Part shown: piece by piece, positions 1-9,567 of the stretch
How positions within the stretch are numbered: position 1 is the first letter of the stretch
How the letters are laid out: each line of letters opens with the position of its first letter
Assembly (NCBI RefSeq): GCF_000426545.1
Contig: NZ_AUFO01000010.1
Location: 62,001-126,000 of the forward strand
DNA length: 64,000 nt
Direction of reading: 5' to 3'
Origin: Paenibacillus massiliensis subsp. panacisoli DSM 21345
Lineage (GTDB): Bacteria; Bacillota; Bacilli; Paenibacillales; Paenibacillaceae
Translations under genes and position numbers: made by a program
Notes under the pieces: generated by a model
The model's database searches: none
Seen by the model: only the letters and a program-made list of their open reading frames with translations
Told to the model about the DNA's origin: nothing

Positions 1-1
1 G

Positions 2-856
2 TTGAATGATCCCGACATTGCGGCCATCTTTATTTGTACGCCCACCGATACACATGCAGAATGGATCAAGAAGGCAGCCAGAGCAGGCAAGCATATCTTT
101 TGTGAAAAGCCGATCAGTCTCTCCCATACAGAGAGTGCGGAGGCATTACGGATTGCAGCGGAGGCTGGAGTGAAGCTACAGGTAGGTTTCAATCGCCGCA
201 TGGACCCGAGCTTTCGTCGATTGAAGCAGCTGGTGGATGCCGGAGAGCTGGGCCAGCCGCATGTACTCAAGATTACGTCACGTGATCCCCAGCCGCCAAG
301 CGAGGCCTATGTCAGCTCATCAGGGGGGATGTTCATGGATATGACGATCCATGATTTTGATATGGCACGTTATATCATGGGTGAGGAAGTGACTGAGGTG
401 TATGTGCGCGGTGCGAACCTCATTGATCCTATGTTCGCGCGCCACGGTGATGTGGACACTGCGATCATTACACTTACTTTTGCCAATGGAAGCATCGGTG
501 TGATTGATAACAGTCGTCAGGCTGTATATGGCTATGATCAGCGTGTGGAGGTGTTCGGCTCTCAGGGAGCCGCAGCAGCAGACAATTGTCGCCCGACTAC
601 GGTGGAGCTGTCAACAGCTGCCTCCGTCATACGTGATCAGCCGCTGCATTTCTTCCTGGAGCGCTATCAGCAGGCCTATATTGATGAGGTTATGGCTTTT
701 GCCGATGCCATCCTGCATGACCAGTCCATCATATGCTCAGGTCTGGATGGCATTCAGGCGGAGCGGATCGCAGCGGCGGCCAAGGAATCACATCGTCTGG
801 GTCTTCCCGTGAAGCTGCCCGTACATGATCTTACAGTGGCCCCTCCGATGACCTGA
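2..856 (+). CDS. iolG: Inositol 2-dehydrogenase (Gfo/Idh/MocA family), 5' truncated by the window edge
   Basis: NAD-dependent cytoplasmic oxidoreductase that oxidises inositol to 2-keto-inositol, the first step of inositol catabolism. The window opens inside the gene, so about 50-60 N-terminal residues, including the Rossmann glycine motif, are missing. Visible family marks are CEKP (fragment residues 34-37, catalytic Lys), GFNRRMD, LKITSRDPQPP, and DMTIHDFDMARY, which supplies the catalytic Asp and His. The stretch NSRQAVYGYDQRVEVFG matches the IolG branch as I remember it, rather than generic Gfo/Idh enzymes. iolB follows after about 40 bp, which supports an operon and the pathway call. Which inositol isomer is used cannot be told from the sequence. 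Confidence 0.85.
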   Translation: MNDPDIAAIFICTPTDTHAEWIKKAARAGKHIFCEKPISLSHTESAEALRIAAEAGVKLQVGFNRRMDPSFRRLKQLVDAGELGQPHVLKITSRDPQPPSEAYVSSSGGMFMDMTIHDFDMARYIMGEEVTEVYVRGANLIDPMFARHGDVDTAIITLTFANGSIGVIDNSRQAVYGYDQRVEVFGSQGAAAADNCRPTTVELSTAASVIRDQPLHFFLERYQQAYIDEVMAFADAILHDQSIICSGLDGIQAERIAAAAKESHRLGLPVKLPVHDLTVAPPMT

Positions 857-899
857 CGGAGAAGATATCTATACCAACCAACCGAGGAGGATCATGCAC

Positions 900-1724
900 A
901 TGTCACGATTGATGGTTAAGGCTGCGGAGCCGAATCAGGATGGACGTATTCTGGCTGTAAGTCCAGAGAGCGCTGGTTGGCAATATGTCGGCTTTGAAGT
1001 ATACCAGTTGCAGATTGGTGCGAGCTTGTCGCGGATGACGGAGGGACATGAAGCCTGTCTTGTATTGTTATCTGGCATAGCTAATATACAGGCGGCAGGT
1101 AGAACATTTGAGGCTATCGGCAAGCGTATGTCCGTATTCGAAGGTATCCCTCCATACTCCGTCTATGTACCAGCAGGAGCCAGCTATGAGATCACAGCGC
1201 ATACCCCTGTAGAGCTAGCCGTATGTCTTGCTCCTGCCAAAGGCAAATACGAAGCTAGACTGATTACTCCCGCCGACATGGAGGTGGAGGAACGCGGTAG
1301 CGGAAGCATGTCGCGGCAGGTCGTCAATATTCTTCCAGAGCAGAAAGAGGCCGAGAGCCTGCTGGTCGTTGAGGTGTATACACGAGGCGGGAACTGGTCC
1401 AGCTACCCGCCGCACAAGCATGATCGTGACAACCTGCCACAGGAGTCCTATCTGGAGGAGACCTATTATCACCGGATAAATCCACCCCAGGGCTTCATCG
1501 TGCAGCGGGTATATAACGATGACAGGACACTGGATGAGACGATGGCTGTGACGGACGGTAGTGTTGTTCTGGTGCCAGAGGGATATCACCCGGTGTCTGC
1601 TCCGCCAGGCTATGATTCCTATTATCTCAATGTCATGGCTGGTCCGACACGGACATGGGTGTTCCATAATGATCCGGCTCATGAATGGTTATTCCCGGCT
1701 CCAGTGAAGAAGGACCAAAGCTAG
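900..1724 (+). CDS. iolB: 5-deoxy-glucuronate isomerase
   Basis: Bicupin isomerase converting 5-deoxy-D-glucuronate to 5-dehydro-2-deoxy-D-gluconate in myo-inositol catabolism; cytoplasmic. The 274-residue length fits the family. The C-terminal half holds the conserved cupin block: SSYPPHKHDRDNLP, the ESYLEETYYHR acid/His cluster, then GYHPVSAPPGYDSYYLNVMAG. The likely metal ligands are the His and Glu residues there. A GAGGAGG at 884-890 lies 9 nt before the ATG at 900 but only 3 nt before an in-frame ATG at 894, so 900 is preferred. It follows iolG and is closed by a terminator hairpin at 1867-1900. The remaining iol genes are not in the window. Confidence 0.9.
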   Translation: MSRLMVKAAEPNQDGRILAVSPESAGWQYVGFEVYQLQIGASLSRMTEGHEACLVLLSGIANIQAAGRTFEAIGKRMSVFEGIPPYSVYVPAGASYEITAHTPVELAVCLAPAKGKYEARLITPADMEVEERGSGSMSRQVVNILPEQKEAESLLVVEVYTRGGNWSSYPPHKHDRDNLPQESYLEETYYHRINPPQGFIVQRVYNDDRTLDETMAVTDGSVVLVPEGYHPVSAPPGYDSYYLNVMAGPTRTWVFHNDPAHEWLFPAPVKKDQS

Positions 1725-1866
1725 CTTATCGGAGATATCTAGCGGATTGATGTTCGTTACCAATATCACCGTATCGCAACTCCAAATCAAGCAACAAGAG
1801 GCCACATTAGGCTAAATTAGGCTGCATTGGGTTGCATTACGCAGAAGCACTTGAAGCAATGATCTG

Positions 1867-1900
1867 AAGACGCCCTGGTCATCCTGTAGGGGCGTCTTTT
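1867..1900 (+). terminator. Rho-independent terminator after iolB
   Basis: AAGACGCCC (1867-1875) pairs with GGGCGTCTT (1890-1898), and the stem runs into a short T tract. Confidence 0.75.
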
Positions 1901-1967
1901 GCTGGTCTTGCACGAGTAAAAGCAGTGATCCGAGTTGTTACGCGACTGCCTGTGTCCTGTGGGCTTA

Positions 1968-1976
1968 TGGTATACT
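1968..1976 (+). promoter_or_regulatory. Possible extended -10 promoter for the AraC-type regulator
   Basis: TGG followed by TATACT (-10 at 1971-1976) forms an extended -10 element. No good -35 hexamer is seen 17 bp upstream. It lies about 130 bp before the gene. Confidence 0.35.
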
Positions 1977-2109
1977 ATAGCCATAATAATTGAACCTATA
2001 AGACGGAACAGCGTTACACACGAGTACAGCCCCAAAGGCATGTCGAACAGAGGAACAGCAGACCCGCAACCGACTTGCAATGACGGCGAGGAGTGAGGAG
2101 TGGTATCTA

Positions 2110-4362
2110 TTGTCTCGTACCTGGTACAACCGATTATTGGTATCATATTTCCCTATTTTTTTGCTTACGGTGACTATACTCATTTTTATCGCTTTTGTGT
2201 TCGTTAATGATATTTCTAGATCCGAGACCAAGAAGGCAGATCGAATTTCCTCCAGTTATTTAGTGGATAGCGTGGATCGCACGATTCGGGATATTGAATT
2301 GTCGGTGCTGGAGGCAGTAGAGGGAAACCAAGCCTACAAGCGGTATTTCAACCGTAATGTGCGCTCAGGCCGAGAGGCTGAATATGCCATTGCGCAGAGC
2401 TTGCGTGAGATGACGAACTCCTCCTCCTACATCCAGTCCATTTATTTATATGACAAGAAAAATGAAAGCGTTTTAACGTCGAGCGGTTTGAGAGATGTTG
2501 AGACCTTCTCCGATAAGGTATGGATTGACCGTATTCTATCCGGATCACTCGCCCCAGGCTGGCAGCCTGTTCGCGAATTTAATCCGGGCTTTGTGCAGCG
2601 CACGCCTGTGCGGGTATTGACGGTGAACAAAGAGATGCCGCTGCCCTTCGGTACCGATGGTGTGCTGGTGATTAATGTGAAGATGAGCAGTATTGAGCAG
2701 AGCATCGACAGCATGGTCAACGGTCAACTGTCGTTCATGACCATTCTCGATCGTGAAGGCCAGCTCGTATATCACGCACATGCAGATCAGGCGGGTGCAG
2801 CAAGTGGACAAAAGCTGAATACCTTGAAGCTGGATCGACTGGGCTGGACCCTTGTAAGCGGTATAAAGGCGGGGAATCTATTTGGCTGGGTGTCAGTGAT
2901 CTCCTACCTATGGGTGGTTATTGCGATTGCGACAGTAGTGATCGCCATTATCTACATCGTCTACATCACACGTCGCAATTACAAGCCGATCCAGATTATT
3001 ATGAACCGGATCGAGGCGCATCAGATTCGAACCATGGAGCAATCCGGCTCCCGTATGGATGAGATGAAGCTGATTGATGGTGTACTGGAGAATCTGATCA
3101 ACCATATGATGGACTATGACAAAAAGAGCAGGGAGAATCTGCTGTTACAGCGGAGCAAGCTATTCCATGATCTGCTACGTGGCGAACGGTTGGAGCAGGC
3201 CGCTGAGCGGCTGCGAGAGATATCGCCACTCACGGATATGGATGAGCAACCCAGTTTTGCTGTCGTGGTCAGTGAAATCAATCGTTATGAGCAGGTATTC
3301 CAGGATAAGTACACCCGAGGGGATCAGAATACGCTGAAGTTCGCACTGATGAACGTTCTGCAGGAGCTCTCTCGCAATGCGAGGCTGCAATGCTGGGCGG
3401 AGTGGGTCAGCGCGGACCAGATTGCGATTATCTTCATGTCCTCCGACAGCAGTATTGACATGACAAAGCAGCTTCGCACGGTTGCGGAGGAATGCCGTAC
3501 CTGGGTGGAGCAGAATCTTCGCATCTCGCTCAGCTTCGGGGTGGGTCCGCTTGCCGAAGGCATTGGTTTCATTAGGGAATCCTATGTGGCAGCGGAAGCC
3601 GTGCTTCACCGCAAGCTGTTGATGAACGGTGATGTCATTCTGGCTGAAAGCAGCGATACACATCAGCAGTTGCTAGAGACGTATACGTATTTACAAATGA
3701 TTGCGGAGTTCGTCAAGCGCTTCCGTATGTCTAGCGGTCAGTGGCGAGAGCAGCTGGAGGAGATTTTCGCGGCGTTCGAGCGTAATCTGCTGTCAGATGA
3801 GGATATTCGCTCCTTCATGCAAGCATTGCTGCAAATGCTGAGCCGGGAAGTAGCCGTGATGTCCGAGCAACTCCAGGAGGAGCTGTCTGAAGAGAACAAC
3901 AGTGAACGGCTGAAGCGTGTGGAGGCAGCAGAGACTTTGGCCGATGTCAAAAGTCTGCTGTTCGATGAACTGACAGACCTGTTCCGCATCTATGTATCCG
4001 TTAGTGAGACGAAGAGCTACAAAGCGATGGTTAACGAGATGAAGAGCTACATTGAGGAGCAGTTCGCTAATCCAGACCTGTCTCTGAAGCATCTGAGCGA
4101 CCGATTCCAAGTCTCTGGCAAGCATGCGAGCTATTTGTTCAAGACCGAATTCAATATGAAATTTGTGGACTTCGTGACCACACTGCGGATGAAGGAGGCC
4201 GAGAAGCTTCTCCTGAATACAGACCAAGCCCTGCAGGATATTGCCATACAGGTAGGGTATGCGAATGCGATCAGCTTTGGGCGCGTGTTCAAACGAATTA
4301 TAGGTATGACGCCAGGGGATTATCGGCGTTCGAAACGGGATGCTTCGATGGCCGATTCGTGA
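2110..4362 (+). CDS. Membrane-bound AraC-family transcriptional regulator (YesS/YtdP-like)
   Basis: About 750-residue one-component regulator. It has an N-terminal membrane segment (LLVSYFPIFLLTVTILIFIAF), an extracellular sensor region of about 230 residues, a second membrane segment (VISYLWVVIAIATVVIAII), a long cytoplasmic linker, and a C-terminal AraC double helix-turn-helix ending in the usual AIQVGYANAISFGRVFKR and MTPGDYRR. Proteins of this architecture next to LplABC importers normally sense an extracellular sugar signal and activate the importer operon, so the ABC genes at 4748-8278 are the likely targets. The TTG at 2110 has GAGGAG 9 nt upstream (2095-2100). An ATG at 2080 is also in frame but has no ribosome binding site. 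Ligand unknown. Confidence 0.85.
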   Translation: MSRTWYNRLLVSYFPIFLLTVTILIFIAFVFVNDISRSETKKADRISSSYLVDSVDRTIRDIELSVLEAVEGNQAYKRYFNRNVRSGREAEYAIAQSLREMTNSSSYIQSIYLYDKKNESVLTSSGLRDVETFSDKVWIDRILSGSLAPGWQPVREFNPGFVQRTPVRVLTVNKEMPLPFGTDGVLVINVKMSSIEQSIDSMVNGQLSFMTILDREGQLVYHAHADQAGAASGQKLNTLKLDRLGWTLVSGIKAGNLFGWVSVISYLWVVIAIATVVIAIIYIVYITRRNYKPIQIIMNRIEAHQIRTMEQSGSRMDEMKLIDGVLENLINHMMDYDKKSRENLLLQRSKLFHDLLRGERLEQAAERLREISPLTDMDEQPSFAVVVSEINRYEQVFQDKYTRGDQNTLKFALMNVLQELSRNARLQCWAEWVSADQIAIIFMSSDSSIDMTKQLRTVAEECRTWVEQNLRISLSFGVGPLAEGIGFIRESYVAAEAVLHRKLLMNGDVILAESSDTHQQLLETYTYLQMIAEFVKRFRMSSGQWREQLEEIFAAFERNLLSDEDIRSFMQALLQMLSREVAVMSEQLQEELSEENNSERLKRVEAAETLADVKSLLFDELTDLFRIYVSVSETKSYKAMVNEMKSYIEEQFANPDLSLKHLSDRFQVSGKHASYLFKTEFNMKFVDFVTTLRMKEAEKLLLNTDQALQDIAIQVGYANAISFGRVFKRIIGMTPGDYRRSKRDASMADS

Positions 4363-4747
4363 AATGTCGGTATAAAGTCATTTATTTTTGATGCACATTG
4401 AGTGAATATTGAGGCGCATGTTATGCAGGCACACTCCATTAGGAGGAGATCCAGCAGGCATGCGTCTTTTTGAATCATTATCCAAAACAACTGTATATGA
4501 AAGCGGTTTATTGACATCCGATTTCAGTTTGTTATCGCCGAGAATGGTTGGTGTAGCGAAGCCACTGTAAACCGTGTCTATTCCTATGGCAGAGTAAGCT
4601 GAGCCTTAATCACCTTGTCATAAACCATAGACCGGATGAATGCCTTAGTCCATGTTCCGAAACAGGTTTATTGTCAATGAAAGTGTCCATGTGGAATACT
4701 CAGAGCAAGCTTCGATCATTCACGCAAAGGCAAAGGAGATGACACGA
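4363..4747. other. Intergenic region upstream of the LplA-like gene
   Basis: It holds a terminator-like hairpin (4413-4471). A TTGACA hexamer at 4511-4516 could be a -35 box, but only a weak -10 (TATCGC at 4533) follows. Nothing else was recognised. Confidence 0.5.
4413..4471 (+). terminator. Terminator-like hairpin after the AraC-type regulator
   Basis: GGCGCATG (4413-4420) pairs with CATGCGTC (4459-4466), with one G-T pair and a smaller inner stem (ACTCC/GGAG). Five T residues follow. The long loop makes this less certain than a compact terminator. Confidence 0.5.
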
Positions 4748-6349
4748 ATGACACTGAAAGCAACCAAAGGGAGTCTGAAGAAATGGGTAGGATTGGCACT
4801 TACCATGGTCATGGGAGTGTCCTTGCTGGCAGGCTGCTCATCCGCTTCCAAGGAAGGTGCGGGCGATGGCAACGCTTCGAATGGAGAACGCGTCACCTTG
4901 AAAGTAGAAATATTTGATCGTGGTAACAGTCCTTCGCCTCACACGATTACCAACAACTATTTATCGAAGCTGGTGCAGGAACGATTCGGTGATCCGAACA
5001 ACATTGATGTACAGTTTGTACCGATTCAGCGCTCCGAGGAAGTTACGAAGCTGAACGTTCTGATGGCCAGTAATACCGATGTTCCCGACATTGTTTTTGT
5101 ATACGATTCCAGTGTCTTCTACCGTTATGCCCAGCAGGGTGGGCTGACAGATGTCGGAGAGCTGCTGGATCAACATGGACCTAATCTCAAGAAATTCCTT
5201 GGCGAAGATACGCTGAAGTTCGGACAGGTTGAGGGTCAGCAATTCGCTATTCCGGGCAAACGTGCCATTACAGGCCGTTATAGCTCTTATATTCGTCAGG
5301 ACTGGCTGGATAAGGTGGGATTGCCGGCTCCAACGACGACAGATGAGCTATACACAACTTTGAAAGCGTTTAAAGACAAAGACCCAGGTCAGCTTGGCAG
5401 CCGAAATATCCCTATGGGCATGACGTTGGCACCAGCTCAGTTCGAGCCTCTGATATTCTCATTCATCAAGCCAATAAACGGTGATTATGCTTACCCTCAG
5501 CGCTATGAGCTGCCGTTGCATGACGGCTTCAAGGATTCCTTGAAGTTCATGAACAAGCTCTACAATGAAGGGCTGATGAGCAAGGACTTCAGTCTGGATG
5601 AAGACAAGACACAACTGGCTAAGGACATTCAGAATGGCAATACAGGCTTCTGGTCAGAGGATGTGGATGCCATGTTCTACGCGGAAGGAACGATTGATAA
5701 CTTGACCAAGAATGTAGCGGATAGCAAGGTACTTCCAATCGATGCGTATACAAATCCGAATGTAGACAACAAGCACATCAAGTCCCGCTATGCCTCCAAT
5801 GGCTTGTACATCATGATTCCTAAGAGCAGCAAACGTGCTGTGGAAGCTATCAAGTATCTGGACTGGATGGCTTCAGACAACAATCTGATCGATATTTACA
5901 GTGGTGTTGAGGGCGAGAATTATGACATGGTGGACGGCATTCCAGTTGTGAAAGCGGATGCATCCCAGGAGGCTATTGACCGTCTGTTCAATGCAGGCGA
6001 TCTCGCGATCATCTCCAACGGCAAAAATATCGGAGATCAGGCAACCAATGAGAAAGCATGGATTATGGGCTTCCCTGAACGAAATCAGGAGCTGCTGAGA
6101 CAATCCATTGATATTGCGAACACGGATACAGTAGGTCCTCTCGTCTTCGACAAGCCGATTCAGGCGGAGATGAAGTACAGCACAGCGCTCAAGGATAAGG
6201 TCAACGTCATTATTGTCAAAGCAACGATGGCTAAGCCTGAGCAATTTGAAGAGGTATACGAGCGTGAAATGAGTGATTATATGGCTCTGGGCGGTGCAGA
6301 TCTGAAGAAGGAGCTTGATGAGGCCGTTCAGGCGCTATCCACAAAATAA
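4748..6349 (+). CDS. Sugar ABC transporter solute-binding lipoprotein (LplA-like)
   Basis: Extracellular substrate-binding lipoprotein of a CUT1 importer, 533 residues, within the long size typical of the LplA group. The N-terminus is a type II signal peptide: positive MTLKATKGSLKKW, a hydrophobic stretch, then lipobox LLAGC, so the Cys becomes the lipidated first residue. The ATG at 4748 has AAAGGAG 9 nt upstream; an upstream ATG at 4739 overlaps that site. Two LplB/YtcP-type permease genes follow directly, and no ATPase gene is nearby, so a shared MsmX-type ATPase encoded elsewhere is expected. The sugar cannot be deduced; the neighbours suggest an oligosaccharide or polyol derivative. Confidence 0.88.
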   Translation: MTLKATKGSLKKWVGLALTMVMGVSLLAGCSSASKEGAGDGNASNGERVTLKVEIFDRGNSPSPHTITNNYLSKLVQERFGDPNNIDVQFVPIQRSEEVTKLNVLMASNTDVPDIVFVYDSSVFYRYAQQGGLTDVGELLDQHGPNLKKFLGEDTLKFGQVEGQQFAIPGKRAITGRYSSYIRQDWLDKVGLPAPTTTDELYTTLKAFKDKDPGQLGSRNIPMGMTLAPAQFEPLIFSFIKPINGDYAYPQRYELPLHDGFKDSLKFMNKLYNEGLMSKDFSLDEDKTQLAKDIQNGNTGFWSEDVDAMFYAEGTIDNLTKNVADSKVLPIDAYTNPNVDNKHIKSRYASNGLYIMIPKSSKRAVEAIKYLDWMASDNNLIDIYSGVEGENYDMVDGIPVVKADASQEAIDRLFNAGDLAIISNGKNIGDQATNEKAWIMGFPERNQELLRQSIDIANTDTVGPLVFDKPIQAEMKYSTALKDKVNVIIVKATMAKPEQFEEVYEREMSDYMALGGADLKKELDEAVQALSTK

Positions 6350-6438
6350 AAGAGAATGCTGTATCCATACAGAGGAGCGTGTGCCGTCAGCAGTCTTGGG
6401 GCGGCACCACGTGTCTTCGCAGATAGGAGGAGAACGGT

Positions 6439-7332
6439 GTGACATACTTTAGACGGTATTGGCAATTGTACGCGCTGCTGTCGCTGCCCCTGATTTACTT
6501 TCTGATTTTCCGTTATGGACCGATGTATGGTGTTCAGATTGCCTTCAAGGATTTTAATCTGTTTCAGGGGATTAATGGCAGTGAGTGGATCGGCTTGGAT
6601 GCCTTCCGTGAGGTCTTCGCCATGCGGGACTTCTATACGACTTTGCGTAATACCTTTATGCTGAATTTTCTTGATCTGCTGGTGTCGTTCCCGGCTCCTA
6701 TTATCTTGGCGATCATGCTATATGAAATCCGTTTTAAATGGTTCAAGAGCGTGTCGCAGACGATTCTGTACATTCCCCACTTCATTTCCTGGGTGATCAT
6801 CGGCGGGATTGTGTATCAATTGTTCGGTAATCAGTCCGGTATGGTGAACGGTGTGCTGGAGAGCATAGGACTCCATTCGATTCCTTTCTTGACGGAGAAG
6901 AATCCATGGCTTGTGACCTATCTGTTCACAGGTGTCTGGCAAAGTGCAGGATGGGGAACCATTCTGTATCTGGCGGCACTGACCGGTGTCAACAAGGAGC
7001 TGTTCGAAGCGGCTGAGGTCGATGGAGCAACACGGATGAAGAAAATCTGGCATATTACGTTGCCAAGCATCAAGCCTACCATTGTAACTCTCTTGATATT
7101 GAATCTGGGTAAAATGGTCAGCATCGGCTTTGATCGTCCTTATATTATCGGTAATACGGCTGTACGAGAATACTCAGATGTACTTAGTACCTTCGTGTAC
7201 CGAGTCGGTCTGGAATCAGGGCAATACACGCTGGCTACGGTTGTCGGCTTGTTCCAGGCCGTGGTAGGGCTAATATTTGTACTTGGCTCAAACTATATTT
7301 CGAAGAAGGCGACCGGAGAAGGGATCTTGTAA
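6439..7332 (+). CDS. Sugar ABC transporter permease (LplB-like)
   Basis: Integral membrane permease of a CUT1 sugar importer, 297 residues, about six membrane spans. It starts at GTG 6439 with AGGAGG at 6425-6430. The cytoplasmic EAA loop (LFEAAEVDGATRMKKIWHITLP), which docks the ATPase, is present. The N-terminus (RYWQLYALLSLPLIYFLIFRYGPMYG) is characteristic of the LplB subgroup. It sits between the binding protein and the second permease, so the three proteins form one importer. Confidence 0.9.
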   Translation: MTYFRRYWQLYALLSLPLIYFLIFRYGPMYGVQIAFKDFNLFQGINGSEWIGLDAFREVFAMRDFYTTLRNTFMLNFLDLLVSFPAPIILAIMLYEIRFKWFKSVSQTILYIPHFISWVIIGGIVYQLFGNQSGMVNGVLESIGLHSIPFLTEKNPWLVTYLFTGVWQSAGWGTILYLAALTGVNKELFEAAEVDGATRMKKIWHITLPSIKPTIVTLLILNLGKMVSIGFDRPYIIGNTAVREYSDVLSTFVYRVGLESGQYTLATVVGLFQAVVGLIFVLGSNYISKKATGEGIL

Positions 7333-7405
7333 AACACAGTAGGCAAGTGAGGTCAACAGGTCTATCGACAATTATGCAAAGCATGAGTAAAGGAGTTGTG
7401 CGCGT

Positions 7406-8278
7406 ATGAGTGAACGTACTTCTAACCGGATTTTTGATATCGTCAACATTACCTTTGTCGCCTTGTTCGTGTTGTTCTGTCTGGCTCCCTTCCTGCACAC
7501 CATTGCCATCTCGTTCAGCTCCAATAGGGCGATTACCTCAGGTGAGGTGAGGCTGCTTCCGAGAGAATTTAATTGGGATGCCTACGTAAAGGTGTTCTCT
7601 GATCAATCCATGATCTATTCGCTGGGATACACGGTAGTTCTGACAATCGTTACCACGGTGCTCTGTATGGTGTTCACGATTGCTGCCGGGTATCCGTTAA
7701 CTAAGAAAAAGCTGAAGGGCCGCAAGCTCTTCATGTACGTCATCATTATAACAATGTTCTTCAGCGGCGGTATCATTCCTGAATATCTGCTGATTCGTGA
7801 CCTGCATATGCTCAATACGGTGTGGTCTCTGATTTTGCCGGGGCTCGTCAGTCCCTTTAATCTAATCATTCTGATCTCCTTCTTCAATAGCATTCCCGAA
7901 AGTCTGGAGGAGTCTGCGGAGATTGACGGCAGCTCGCATTTCTACACACTGTTGAAAATTATCCTGCCGCTGTCCATGCCGGTAATGGCTACACTTGCGC
8001 TGTTCTATGCTGTCGGCCGCTGGAACGGCTTCCAGGATTCTCTTATGTACATTAACGAGCCTCAATTGTATCCGCTCCAGCTTAAGTTGTTCCAGATGGT
8101 TCAGAATAACATGGTCAGCGAGCTGACCCAAATGGAGGGTGCGAACAGAACGAGGTTACCAGCAGAAAGCCTTAAGGCGGCTACCGTGGTATTCGCAACC
8201 GTGCCCATTCTGCTCGTCTATCCATGGCTGCAAAGATATTTTGTCAGCGGGGCCATGCTGGGTGCGGTCAAAGGCTGA
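7406..8278 (+). CDS. Sugar ABC transporter permease (YtcP/LplC-like)
   Basis: Second membrane subunit of the LplABC-type importer, 290 residues, about six spans. The EAA loop is ESAEIDGSSHFYTLLKIILPLSMP. The N-terminal DIVNITFVALFVLFCLAPFLHTIAISFS and the C-terminal YPWLQRYFVSGAMLGAVKG endings are typical of this permease group. AAAGGAG lies upstream of the ATG at 7406. It is the last importer gene; a gap of about 225 bp without a clear terminator separates it from the isomerase gene, which may be co-transcribed. Confidence 0.9.
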   Translation: MSERTSNRIFDIVNITFVALFVLFCLAPFLHTIAISFSSNRAITSGEVRLLPREFNWDAYVKVFSDQSMIYSLGYTVVLTIVTTVLCMVFTIAAGYPLTKKKLKGRKLFMYVIIITMFFSGGIIPEYLLIRDLHMLNTVWSLILPGLVSPFNLIILISFFNSIPESLEESAEIDGSSHFYTLLKIILPLSMPVMATLALFYAVGRWNGFQDSLMYINEPQLYPLQLKLFQMVQNNMVSELTQMEGANRTRLPAESLKAATVVFATVPILLVYPWLQRYFVSGAMLGAVKG

Positions 8279-8503
8279 GTTACAGGCACATACCTTAGTC
8301 AAAAACAGACTCCAAGACATAGTACTGGGCATATCTCCTTAGGCAAAGCCTTGTATGCTGAGTCAAGGACTCCTACAATGAGAACTAAACCAATGGCTGG
8401 AACTGAGTCTAAGCTAATGACAAGGCGTTCAAGCATAGTCAGAAGAAAGTAGCTGAGCGCCTCTGGAGAGCAATGGAATAGAACGAAAAAGGAAGCGAAG
8501 CGC

Positions 8504-9526
8504 ATGCAGGATAAGCTAAGTACGACAAATGCAGTCACTGAGCAAGGTACTGATGCAGGTATGAGTGCTGCTAAGGAACAAGGCTGGCTAGACAAAGGGG
8601 AATTCTCATTTTCCACCTGCTGGAATATCAAACGTCATCCTGTTGGGTCAGACATGATTCGTGAGATAGCCGAACTTGGCTTTCGCCGAATCGAGCTTAA
8701 TTACAATGTCACCAGAGACATGCTGACGACCATTGAACCAATGATTGAGCGTGGGGAGATCGGCATTTCCAGTGTGCATAATACCTTTCCACATGTAGCT
8801 GACCCGGACTATGGGACCGATTCTGAATTGCTTGGCTTTCAGGATGAGGAGAGACGTAAGCGGGCCATCGATCTGCTCATAGGCTCAGCTGAGTATGCTC
8901 ACCGTTATGGTGGCGAAGCCGTCGTCGTGCATCCAGGTGAGGTACCCATTCCGGTGAATGTCAGCCAGGAGCTGGCACAGCTGTATAACGAGAAGGGCAA
9001 GGATTCCACGGCCTATCGAATCAAATGGGAGGAGTTCCTGGAGCAGCGGGAAGCTCTTAGCTTTGGTTATGTACAGACGATCATTCATAGTCTCGATGAG
9101 GTATGTAACCGAGTTGCGGCCAAAGGATGGAACGTGCGCTTTGGTATTGAGACCCGCTCCAGACCACAGCAGATTCCAACGTTGGCTGAGGCCAAAACGA
9201 TCATTCAAGCTCTGAAGGGGGCTCAGGTAGGCATCTGGTACGATACTGGGCATGCCATTATGATGGACCGCCTTGGTCTGTACGATAGCGTAAGTGAGAT
9301 GAAGGGATTGATGGACGACATTGTGGGTGTCCACGTCCACGAGACGCTCGGTCTCTCCGACCATTGGTGTCCGTACATTCACAGTCAGGATATGAGCTTC
9401 TATGACGCTTATTTACCGATGATACAGCGGGCCCAGGTGAAGGTGTATGAGCTGAAGGCTGCTTGTACACCGGAAGATATTCATGAAAGTCATCGCTTGC
9501 TGGTCGCCAAGCTGGAGAGGCTATAA
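8504..9526 (+). CDS. TIM-barrel sugar isomerase/epimerase (AP endonuclease family 2 fold)
   Basis: 340-residue cytoplasmic protein of the xylose-isomerase-like TIM-barrel superfamily, which includes IolE, IolI and many sugar epimerases. Barrel strands with likely metal ligands are visible: EAVVVHPGE, VRFGIETRS, IWYDTGH and GVHVHE, supplying the usual Glu/Asp/His set. The first 35 or so residues (rich in Thr, Ala and Gln) look poorly conserved, so translation may begin later, for example near MSAAKEQGW. It lies between the LplABC importer and a toroid protein, so it probably acts on the imported sugar. The reaction is not assignable from sequence. Confidence 0.75.
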   Translation: MQDKLSTTNAVTEQGTDAGMSAAKEQGWLDKGEFSFSTCWNIKRHPVGSDMIREIAELGFRRIELNYNVTRDMLTTIEPMIERGEIGISSVHNTFPHVADPDYGTDSELLGFQDEERRKRAIDLLIGSAEYAHRYGGEAVVVHPGEVPIPVNVSQELAQLYNEKGKDSTAYRIKWEEFLEQREALSFGYVQTIIHSLDEVCNRVAAKGWNVRFGIETRSRPQQIPTLAEAKTIIQALKGAQVGIWYDTGHAIMMDRLGLYDSVSEMKGLMDDIVGVHVHETLGLSDHWCPYIHSQDMSFYDAYLPMIQRAQVKVYELKAACTPEDIHESHRLLVAKLERL

Positions 9527-9567
9527 GCATACTTGCGCAGCAAATGTAGCTTGGGAGGGAATCGTGT

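Larger units (their letters stand above)
1725..2109. other. Intergenic region between iolB and the AraC-type regulator
   Basis: It holds the iolB terminator (1867-1900) and an extended -10 element (1968-1976). I see no small gene and no riboswitch. Confidence 0.6.

Noticed and set aside
4511..4538. TTGACA with TATCGC as the promoter of the LplA-like gene
   Set aside because: The -10 matches only three positions, so the hexamer may be chance; it is mentioned only as region content.
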